Shown here: piece by piece, positions 13,801-25,800 of the stretch
How positions within the stretch are numbered: position 1 is the first letter of the stretch
How the letters are laid out: the number at the start of each line of letters is the position of its first letter
Origin: Diadema setosum
Taxonomy: Eukaryota > Echinodermata > Echinoidea > Diadematoida > Diadematidae
Direction of reading: 5' to 3'
NCBI RefSeq assembly: GCF_964275005.1
Contig: NC_092686.1
Location: forward strand, 11,405,032-11,469,031
Length of the DNA stretch: 64,000 nucleotides
Translations under genes and position numbers: made by a program
Notes under the pieces: model-generated
Databases searched by the model: none
The model's input: the letters and a program-made list of their open reading frames with translations, nothing else
What the model was told of the DNA's origin: nothing

Positions 13801-16800
13801 GAAGCAATTTATATTCATTTATTTATCATATTTTATACTGTTATCATAGAGAGATTTTTAGGAAAAACTGTACATCAGCTCCACAACAGCTTTAGATCAT
13901 TCTTACTAAGTGATATAAGTCATTTGTTGAAACACCCTTCACTGTGTGCGTATGATAGTATTTGTAATTACTGTAATTCACAGAAATATAGCCTACATGT
14001 ATATGATGCAGAAAGTTGTAATTTGTTAGCCTGAAATGGCGGATCGTCCTTCACGATACCAGGTGCTAATGTTGTTCTTATAGCATTCTTCCACCATGTC
14101 TTGATTCTCAATGCACTTTTCATCATACGGCTCATAGTGACATTGTGAATGAAATGTTGATGTTATTTGATTTCCTGGAACCGCTTCACAGTCTGTGTTT
14201 GACACAAAGGAAATGACCCCTGAAATGTTGGCTGAGATTCCAGTAAGTCTTTTTTCTCTCGTGCTGTGCATTTTGGTGAAGGATTTTTTTTTTTTAAAGC
14301 AAGCAGAAGTTTTTACAGCGATGTCATCAGCACCTGAGCACTCATGAAGCCATGTTAATGTTGTAAAGGTGGTCTTACTAATTTTCTTTAAAGGTTTTCT
14401 CCTTTTGTCTGTGTGTTTGCATCTACAACGTATATGTGTGTGTGTGTGTGTTCATGTGCGTGTTTGTTTTTCTGTTTAATGAAAATAATCACTTACCGTA
14501 CATACCTATGTTATAAATGTGAAGTTTGGGAACTTCTGTTGGTTTTGGTGCCAATTCATAAATAAATCAGGAATTTAGCAGCAAATTACACATTGTGTCA
14601 TGTTCCCTGCAGACAATGGCTTGAATCCACCAAAGGTAGTTTAGAATCAAAAGTAGTCTTGTGGATTAAGAAAATATTGACTACGTACACTGTAAATGCA
14701 TAACACATTTGTACACCACTAGACAACTAATTATGACCAGAGGCTAACACACGCATCTATAGGGTATGCATATTTTTCACTTGTTTCAATTCATGAACCA
14801 AAGTTTAGACATGGATTTGACTTAACTACCATTGTGAATGGGGGCAAATAACTGAAGATGACTTTTGAATTTTCCATAATCATATCTAAGTCCTGGAAGA
14901 TGCAGTGATTATGTCTATTGCATTTAATGTGTGGTGTGTCATTAAAATGGTATTTTCTGTGTAATATAGTTTTAAAGATAACTGCATAGTGCATTAGATA
15001 TATTATAAGATTTTCATACGGAGAGAGGAAATTTTATTAACCACACAGACATACTTGTACTACAGATGTAATGAAATATATTTCATCTGTGCTGATATGT
15101 CAAAGTCAGATATACAGTGTAGCTTTCTCTCTGTGATTTGATGTCCGGCTTCAGAAATTAGCACAATGTGGTTGCTTCATCACGTGTTATTTCCATCATG
15201 TGGGCATGTGGGGTTGTTTGTATGTTTCATTGACCGTTACAATATATTTTGTTCATTTCTGCTAAATGACACAAGCAATCATTTGGTTCCATTTCTGTAA
15301 GACAAATTAGATTGCCAAATAAATGTTACTAACAGTTTGTTGTGGTGGTGGATATATATTTATAGAATAAAGGAACAGTTTGAAGAAGAAAGACACATAT
15401 TCTTAAAAGAAACATTCAATATCTTTTGGTTTGGGTTTATGGAGATAATTGTAAATCGATATTATTTATCGATATCGAGATATTGTATTTCGTTGAGCAT
15501 ATTCAGCAGTAAATAATTTCAGCTGTGTTGCACTGCAGTCATTTTATCTTTTTGCACTTGCATAAACTAGTTGTCTTTTATTTGCAGGGATTGCCCCTTA
15601 CATATCCTTTTTTTTTTTCTTACTTTGCGTCGTGAAAAGTGGCACTTTCATGTTTTGGGTTTTGTGTTGTGCAGAGCAAATTGATAACTGTGAAGATGTC
15701 TTTGCTCTTCCAGTTTTTCGTCTATGTTTGCTGCACTTTTAATAATCTATTCACACTCTATGATTCATGCCTTATCCCTAAATGATAGATGGAACAACAA
15801 CCCTGACAGCAAAAGATAAAAGCACACCAGTTTTGAAAGGACAAGGCATAGAAAGGCAGAGATGCCTTTTTTTTCTGGCAACATGCACAGTAAAAAGTGT
15901 TGTTGTGTGAATGGTGCAATGTATCATGAATTGAGTGATGCATATTGTCTTTGACTTATTGTTCTGATGTGAAAGTGGCAAACAAGATGACACAGTGCTT
16001 CTTACCTCCCCTCAAAAAAACAAAAAAAGAGAGAAGAAAAATGATGAAAGAATTCTGCATGGTTACCCCACAGAAGCCATGGTTGATAGGAATATCTCAG
16101 GAATCTCTTACCCATTCAACCCCTGTGACTTTTTATAATTGCTCAAATTGATGTCTTTGATATACTTTGCACTTGTACTTATGAATTCTTTCCATTCAAG
16201 CAATCCCATGTCTGTCACATTTGATTATTAATCGTTACATTCCATATATGGAGTATCATAGGTGTAAAATGTCCTCAACCTTTTATCCCCTGCCCCCTTC
16301 CATTGTTGACATTTCTAGTCCAGTTCCAGTGCATCAATAAAGTCTTTTCCACCTTGGATTCATTTCCTCTGTGAAGTCTACAAGGGAGCCCATAATTGAA
16401 ATTCACCTTTCAATTAAAAAAAAAAAATTGATACTGCATCAAGTGTTTAAAACCCACAACTTTGTTTCTACAGACTCAACTTGCTCCTATCCCTGCAACA
16501 GGCAGCTGTCATGTGATTCTGAAAACCTCTGCTTGTAAAGCCTTTCATTAGATTTGATCTTTACTGTGAGAGCATCATGCAGCATTGTAATTATCAGCAG
16601 TAATGTTTTAGGTATGATATTACGGGCATACATGAATACTAAATGAACATGTGCTAATTGTTGCTGCACAATCTGAAGTGGTGTATTGTCACCATATGTA
16701 TGTGATGAGAATGCAAAAGAAGCTAGTAACTACATAGATAATGAAGGAGCTTTACTCCAACTGTTAGTGATGCTATGATTTTGATTTATGCGATTTTTGC

Positions 16801-19800
16801 TCCCACAATCCTCTCTCCAGTCCATCACCCAGAGTGAGCCCTCTACGGACCTTGAGCGTCGCATCAAGAGCCTAAACGATCACTTCACCTACAGCATCTA
16901 CCAGAACGTCTGTCGATCTCTCTTTGAGAAGGACAAACTCCTCTTCTCCTTTATTCTCTGTATTGGGATCGCCAAGGGAAGGTAAGAATCTAATTTTATG
17001 CTTTAATATAGAGGAGTTTATTAACTTAATATTCAAATTCCATGTATGCCTTCGAAATGAAAGTTATTTGTGGGCATCTCAGTAATTAGTACATAATTTT
17101 TCCATAGGAGTAGTCACTGAAGCTTGTCAGTTCTTCTGTGATAAGTTTTGCAAAATCCTGTTTGTTATCTTGATTATCCCAGGGGTGACATTGATGATCG
17201 TGAGTGGAGGTTCCTGTTGACAGGGGGCGTGGCTCTGGAGAACCCCTTCCCAAACCCCGCCCCCAACTGGCTGACTGACAAATCATGGGCAGAAGTGGTC
17301 AGGGTATCTCAACTGGATGCCTTTGATGGCTTCATGCTAAACTTCAGAACCCATGTGAGTAGGAAAGTTTTTTTTTTTCTTATGCAATTTTCATATTGAC
17401 GAAAAATTCAAATTCTCATATTCTAGATTAAGGTAGTTTGAGCAATATGTCTACTAGAAAGCAAAGAATGAGCTCAATATAATATTTTAATGTGTTACAA
17501 ATATTGCAAAGAGGAAATAAAATATAATTTCTTGTTTCAATCAAAGAGCAGCATGAAATAATTCGAGTAGTAAGTCCAAATATCATATCCCGAGTGTTTG
17601 TGTAATTTTAGTGTAGTGTATTTTATTTCTTCATATTTACTAAAAAGCACACCAGTCATAAGACAGCTGGCATTGGAAGGCCTTTGTGTTACACAATTTT
17701 ACAAAAAATATAGAAGCGTGTAACTCAAGCCTAGGCAGTTTGTGCTGTGTGGATTTTTCTTTGTGAATTAAAGGGACATGTATCATTTGTGATAAATCTT
17801 TTCCTCTGATCGATCCCAGATATCAGACTGGAAGAAGCTTTACGACTCACACACACCCCACACGGACAAATTACCCGAGCCTTGGGAACTCTGTCTCAGT
17901 GACATTGAGAAACTCATCATTCTCAGGATCATCAGACCAGACAAGGTAAATAATCCTTCTTTCTCTTTTTTTTTTTTTTTCATCCCACTGGGTATCCAGG
18001 AATATTTCAGGTATGTGTATCTTACGTAAAGTTCTTGGAGTGCCATGGTGTGTAATGAGTATGGTTCCGGACCTTGTAAACACAAGGGATCCAGAATTCA
18101 AATCCTGATGTAGATGACATTAATTGTTTATTAGACAAACTGAGAACACTATGTTCTCTCTCTCTCTGTTTTTTTTTTTTTTTTTCAGACTACTAGTGTT
18201 TGTGTAGTGGCATATTTTCATAGTTTCAGTCTGAGGTCAAAAATCATTTCTTACCATAATTTCGATGACATTAACGATGACATTGTATAATCATAGTCCT
18301 GCTGTTCACCTCTGTAACTCTTAGCCTATCAATTAAGGTGAACTTTAAACATCAATGCATCTCATCATATGTTTGATTTTTTTTTAATTTTTTGTCTCCA
18401 GTTCACTGGCAGAAACATTGACAGATGAAACTTATGATTATGTACTCACTCACAAGAATAAAAGTATAATTTTATCACAATCTTGGCCAAATATCTGTAA
18501 AGATATTTTATGTAGACAAAGTGGTGTGGCTCAACAATATAAATTGACCTTTTTGGTGATGTGGTACACCTGATGATATTTCATGCAGATTGTTCCAGCT
18601 GTCCAGAACTTCATCATTAAGGCCATGGGTCAGGCATACATTGAGCCGCCGACCTTTGACCTCGCCAAGAGCTACGGAGACTCCTCGTATTTCACCCCCC
18701 TCATCTTCGTGCTGTCGCCGGGGGCCGACCCCATGAACGTCCTCATGAAGTTTGCTGTGGAAAAAGGTGAGGTCTTCCTTGACCATGGAACAGATACAAT
18801 GTCTGCTTTCAAGGTTGATATGCTTGGTTGAGTGTAAAATAGCAAAGAAAGGAATACTGATAACACCTAAGACAGTTTACTAACTGGATTTGGGGGAATT
18901 TTGGGGGATTTAAAAAAAATATTGATTGATATCAAATTTTACATTCATACCGGTGGCATGGCATTCATACAGTACCTTGGTCATGCAACATAGTGTTTCT
19001 GGTAATTGGTGCTCTTAAAGGGTGTTTTTTTTTTTTTTTTTTTTTTTTTATACACAGAAACATATTTTGAAGCACATCGCTTTTGCACTGGTGCCAGAAA
19101 TTATGCAATTAATCATATGGCAATTGTTATGTCACAATTTGAAGTTAATTTTCAAAGTTTTCATGCCCAGCACACACCACGTTGCATTATGCGCACACAC
19201 TTTGCAGTCGTGAAAATTTATGTGGTAAAGTCACTTCAACTGATTATTTTGTTGTGAGATGCACTGTGTGTGTTGTAGCTCGAAATGTTACAAAGTTCAC
19301 ATGCTTCAAGTACTGTGTTTTAAGCAAGAATTTCAAGAAAGTTTTGTCACAGGAACATGCTGTCATTCATTAATTGTGTGTATTCACTATCAGCTCAGAA
19401 GCACAGGGTCATAAACGCTTTTAAAACTATGAATATAACACCTTTTTATTTCTCATCTGAAGATAACATGGTGTTTATGAATAGCTGCAACATATGTTTG
19501 AACATGCATTATAATGATCTTCCACATGTCAAGCTTGCATGAAGTGTATCTCCATACAGTGGCAATTGCAACCAAAGACATAGGCCCGAATTCACGAAGG
19601 TAGTACAAATGAAACCATGGTTTAAACCAACGACAAAAACCATGGAGCACCAAAAGTCGCATGGAGTATTTCATTATGAAATCAGTCATTTCGTCGATGA
19701 AATGATTATTTTGTAACAAAATGACAACATTTTGTAACTAAATGAACATTTCGTCCGCGAAATGATAATTTCGTTAACAAAACAGTCATTTTGTCGACGA

Positions 19801-22800
19801 AATGACCAATTTTGTAACGAAATATTCTGTGCGACACTTGGTGCTCCGTGGTTTTTGTCCATGGTTTAAACCATGGTTTCATTTGTACCACTTTCGTGAA
19901 TTCGGGCCATAATGTTTAAGAATCTGTGGGGAAGACTCAGATATTGCTTTCCAATTTTAACCAAGTATGCTTGGGAAAAAAAAAGTGCTTGTATGGCATC
20001 GGAGGAATAGGGTAGGATGCTTTGAACCTCACTTAACCAAGTTAAGCATGATATTGTGTTTTTGCTGAAAGTGCTGGTGCTATTACCCTTACTGCACTTT
20101 GCACAAATAATATACCATGGAAACACAACTAGATGGGTGCACGGACTAACAGTAGACAATCTGTTAACCAGTTACTGAAGATAACATGTGAATTGTGTAT
20201 GAGGGTGATGTTGCTGGAGGATTACATTGCATGGTTCTTGTAGAAGTAGAATCCCCCTCTAATGAGTGCAACCCCTTTTTTTTGTGCATTTACTTGTCCT
20301 TTACTGATGTAGTTGGTGCATGTGTGGGATAATTGTCTTGTGAATCCTTCCCAGCATGCCTAAATTACCCTTCAAGTATCTTTGGCATGAATACCCTGTT
20401 GCTGAGTGCACTAATCATATTCTTATTCCAGTCTTGTGAAGGATTCTTGATGTTTGTTCCCCCCCCCCAAAAAAAAAAAAGTGTTTGGTCAGATTTATTA
20501 GGGGAGCTTTATTGTGATGAATGCACACCACTTCTGGTTGCACATGGACAAAAGCATTTTTTTTTCTTCCAAAAATGACCATGCAGTTAGATAAACCTAC
20601 CATTTGTGTGTAAATTAGAGGTTATCTGTAAAAAAAAAAATGAAAGGGGTGTACGCATGTTCACAGTCACCATGCATGATGTATGTTCTATATGAGCACA
20701 TGTGACACAAGATAAGCCACAACAGATCTTAAAGCGGTGAGATGGGATTGTCTGTGCCGATGTTTATGCTGGCAGTTTGTCTTGATAAATCCGACTAAAA
20801 TGGAGATTTGTCAGCTTTCATACACAAGGTTGAAAGTGATATGCCAGTTTGTATGTGTGAGAGAGAGAGAGAGGTAGGTTAAGCATGTCACATGACTTGA
20901 ATTCATGCCATGTGATTCCTCTGCCACCATGTACAATTTCTGTCTTCCCCAAATAAATGCATGTATCTATGAAATGAAAATGATAACAGGTTTTCTCAAG
21001 CCACCGAAGCAAGAGACGCTGACCCTCAAGTCTGGTCTGAGCCAGTCGCCGACCACTGCCGGGGTGGGCAGCGCAAGGAGCGCGGCCGAGAGGAGGCCAA
21101 AACTATTAACGAGAGACTCCACAGTCTTGCTGGAGGAGATGTGTGCAGGTGATGGTAGTGGTGGTGATGGGCGTGGTAGTAGTGGTGATGCAGACAAGGA
21201 GGAGATTGGCTCTGCCCGCATGCTTCCTAGCACAGCACAGCAGCCCACCGGCAGTAGTGATAGCGGCTCACTATCGCCTAGCCCTACCCAGCCAACGTTC
21301 AATGTCAGCACTAACCCCCTTTGGGTCCGGGTGGAGTCGGGCAGCAGCTCCCCCGGACCGGTAGGCATGCATGAGGACTCCCAGTTTGAGCTTGTCGCTG
21401 AAGATTTAGTAGACATCTACCCCACTGCACGCGCTCTTTCTGTCATTCCGGAGGCAGAGAGCTCTGCCGAGACAGACCGTGAACCCACTCCCGACACCCA
21501 ATATAATGCTCCCAATCCCATGCTTGCATCCTCATGCCGCATTCACCCTCTGGCTGCCCCGCCCAAAGCTGCCTCCCCCATCTCTCCATCTCCATCTTCT
21601 TCACTGTCTCCGTGTGAGAATGAGAGTGGTCCTGGGGAGCCACGCCCCAAAACCTCCACAGAGGAGAATCCAGACCATCCCCCTCAGCAAGTCCCCCAGA
21701 CTGACGGGGAGGCTTCACCGACGCCCCTTGACCCCGTTGAGGCGGCTGGTCTGGAATACCTCGGAGATGCTAGTCGCCATCGTCGGAGGTCAACTGTCTA
21801 CCGCCCTCCTGTGACCAGATCCCTCAGCAGTATGTCCCGCAAAAACCCTAGAGAGAGTGAAAACTCTTCAATTGATTGCCTCTTTTTTTTCCTTTCGTTC
21901 ATCTCTTTCTTTCTTTGAAATATATTCATATATATCATCATCTTCTTTTGCAGATATTATACCCTTCTTTTCCCTCTGTTGCAGTTCATTCCCTCTGTTC
22001 TATTTTTTTTAAGCCTCCGCCAACGAAGTGGCTGGAGGCATTATGTTTTTGGGTCGTCCGTCCGTCCATACGTCCGTACGTCCGTCCCGTTTTGTTTTTG
22101 TCGATATCTCAAGAACCGTGAGGTGGTTTTGCATCAAACTTGGTATGAGGGTATATCCTGGGGGGATAATACTTTGTTTGGATTTTAGGGTCTCGGGGTC
22201 AAAGGTCAAAGGTCACAGGTTATTTTGTGAAAAAAAGGTTGAAATTTCATGTTTTTCTCCATATCTCGCAAATGGTTCAAGGTATCTTCATGGAACTTAG
22301 TATATATGCATGTACCGATGGGCAGTGATTATCTAGGGAAGTTGGGGGTCATGGGTCAAAGGTCAAGGGGTCAAAGGTCAAGGTCAACTCCTCTATATAT
22401 CACTGCTTTCCTTATATTTATGCAATGCCTGAAGGATTTTTTTTTTTAACTTGAGTATGCATGTATAACCCAATATATATTCTGTGGGAAGTTTCTTGCC
22501 AAAAGGTCAAAGGTCAAAAGGTCAAAGGTCAAGTGAAAGTGCTAAATTGCAATTCTTCCTCCATATCTCAAAAGTAACTCAAGGTATTATCATGAAACTT
22601 ACATATTTATGCATGTTCTACCTAACAGTGATTCTCTTTGGAACTGTGAAGTCAAAGGTCAAAGGCCAGGTTTAGATAATACTATTTTACCATTTGATAC
22701 TGAAATTATACTCTTTCTCAATACCTTGAAAATTACTCAATGCATAAACTTATAAAAGGGTCAAAAGTCAAGTAAAAATCATCATTTCCCCCAAATACCT

Positions 22801-25800
22801 GCACTCTGACGTTTTAATCATTCATCCAATTAAACCTAGTTCTAGGAAAGTGAACATTCAGCACATTTGTGGCAAACCTGTCATTTTAATATTTTGCCAA
22901 TTGTGTGAAACTTTCATCACACATTGTCAAGACATTGTACTATAGACCTATTAGGAGAACCGTGCATTATGGCGGAGGCATACACCAGTCGCCGTAGCGA
23001 CATTTCTAGTTTCTGTTTGTCTTTAAATTGTATCACATATTAAGCGTACTTCTGATTATTATTCTAAGAGTTTATTGCTGGATTATAATTGTCAAATACT
23101 TAAGATTGATGTTCATCCTTTCAATCTTTTTTTAATTGTACTTATGGAGTTTTGTTTTCAACCGGTTTAAGCAGGGGTCGATTCGTAGAGATATGTGATC
23201 ATGATGCAGCATTTAGATATAGACAGCTGGGTTGCCATGTTTATAACCATGCCAAAAAAGTGCAGATATTGTGCTCATGACTGCAGATCATCAACTAATC
23301 CTGAGTTTGAGCTTTAAAGCCATGAACCATACTGTAATAAAACAATATTCCCAATCATATTCCAGTATTTAGTGTATTTTTACATTCCTTAAATTTTATT
23401 TTGTTTGTGTCACTCTAAGTGCCGATCGACAATTGGTACCAAATCAAGTTTAAGCTACATTGTTTATACACATGAAAAAGCAGGATTGAACAGATTTTTA
23501 CTTAAAGAAATTGTATTCATTTGTGAATTATGCCAGTCTGTCAGAGTAACAAAGGATCAGCGAAGATTATTCATGCAGTATAGTATGTAGATTAGTATCT
23601 TCTGAAGCCCAGTTTAGTGTTTCGACAAACGGAGTAGCAAAGAAGTTGGTTGAGTTTTGATGTTTTAAATTATACCAATCACAAATATAATATTGGTACA
23701 ATTAAGCTTTTAGATTTATAGGCTTTGTGTATTTTGGACCAGTGCAATAACACCTGCATGCCAAAAAATGAAGAAGAAGAAGAAACAAATAAACAAATCG
23801 AGAAGAAGCCCTGTTTGGAAGTGATGACATGGCAGAAGATAGGGTCTTCCATCAAATTCATTTGTATCTTTTAGCTCATTTCACATGCATCCAAACATGA
23901 TGAAAGCATATCTTGTTCTGCATTCACAAAAGGAAAGCATGGACTTATTATTTTCTTTTTTGTCTTGCAAAAGCTGCAACGGGGAGCCGTAGATGCATCC
24001 TGTATTTTAGATATTTCTTCATTTAAAAGTCATATTTATATGGTCAAGCAATGTTCATACACTCTACTGCATCCTTTGGAAAGATAAATATATCTAATAG
24101 CAAAATAATGAAAATGAGAGTTTACTGCATTCATTCAAGCAGGTCTTCAATTTAATTCGATCGTTCTGTGTTTTGTATCTTGAAATGACCCATACATCTC
24201 AATTTTGTTTTTCTAGAAAACATTTATTTCTTTCCCAGCACCTTGCATTCTCCTCTTCAGGTCATATATTATGATTGCATGTGCATGGCATGTTGGAAAT
24301 GTGCTAACCAATGAGTCATTCCTAATGTAATATTTCATTTTAGTAAGACCTTTTTATTTTTTTCTAGTTACGCATAACCATGCAAAATATCTGGTTATAA
24401 CACTCGATCTGCACATTCACGAAAACAAACCACAAAATCAGTCATGTTTATATGATTGTGGAATACATTCAAGTATAAATTAAAAAAAAAGATTGCTAAA
24501 GAAAATTGTTTCGACTTTTATATCAGAGTCTTGCCTTCTTTGTTTTAATCTTTTGATGTGATTAATATTTTTCTCCCTCAAAAGTAGATTGAAAAAAATG
24601 GGAGAAAAATTGAAATAATTCATACATACTTTACATGCACAATTAGGACCTACATTTTATATGACTGATTTTGTGAATAATTGCTATCGGTTCACTAATT
24701 TATGATATTGCATGAATTTTTTTGAAAATTAATATTCTGTTGGCATGATGTGTTAGATTTAACACTAACGGCATGCTTCACACAATGCACCTGTACATGG
24801 TTATCTAATCCTATATGATTGTGTGCTAATGACTGTTGTGCTAACAAATTATATTGATCAATTTTAAATGTTATTCATTGGAGTGGTGATTCGTAACAAA
24901 AACATTGCCCTGTAATCATTATATCATGCACATGTATTTCCAATAAAAAAAATTGTATCTATTGAATTTAGCTTATGGTTTAACTGCTTACTGAATTTCT
25001 AACCTGGGTTATGTTTCAAAGTTAGCATTTTTGATGACCACATTCATATCATTCTCTTTTTTTTTCTCATGTGTTATTGTCTTTTGTTTGTTTATTTGTT
25101 TGTTTTTTAATGCAGTAAAGAGATCTCAATATTGATTTACCCTCCTTTGCAGTCTACTATTTCAAAATCTGATTTGGAACAAACCAGAACCAGTTATTAC
25201 ATGAATACCTGCTGCAATATTTCTAGACATTATTTCCTCTTATTAATTGACAAGAGCTTAGAGACATGCTGTAAATATGAGATTTGCTATACTGCCAAAT
25301 GTTAAAAGATGGATTTCATTGAAAAAGAGTGTTTTGAAGAAGAAATAATGAAGACAAATTCACCACCAAAATTCTGGTTAAATCTTTATTTGTGCTGGTA
25401 TTGTAGCTGATGAGATATGATCTGGTGTCCTCTCTTTTTGTTTGTTTGTTTGTTTGGTTTTTGTTGGGGAGGGAGAGAAGGGAATTAGGAATATTAAATA
25501 TGTCTTTATGTATTTGTTATTGTGAATTTCATTTTAGTTCTATTCAGTGCTTTAGCAATCATATCCATGATGAAAATAACACTGAAAAAAAAAAAGAATA
25601 GGTGCAGCATGCATTCCATTCATTAAGACTGCAGGTCGCATAAATGCATGGGCAAAGCAAGTATTTTGCATCGATCAATGCAAAGATATAATTATACATA
25701 CAATGTAGGCATGCAACAACATATATGTATATGATTATACATAACTCTTCCTTCACTGTTCAACTCGATCTTATTCAGTAATGCTGCTTGACCAAAGAAA

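Noticed and set aside
20929-20989. Upstream extension of the candidate cassette frame (MYNFCLPQ..)
   Set aside because: The frame is open but composition looks intronic; kept only as an alternative start for a nested gene.
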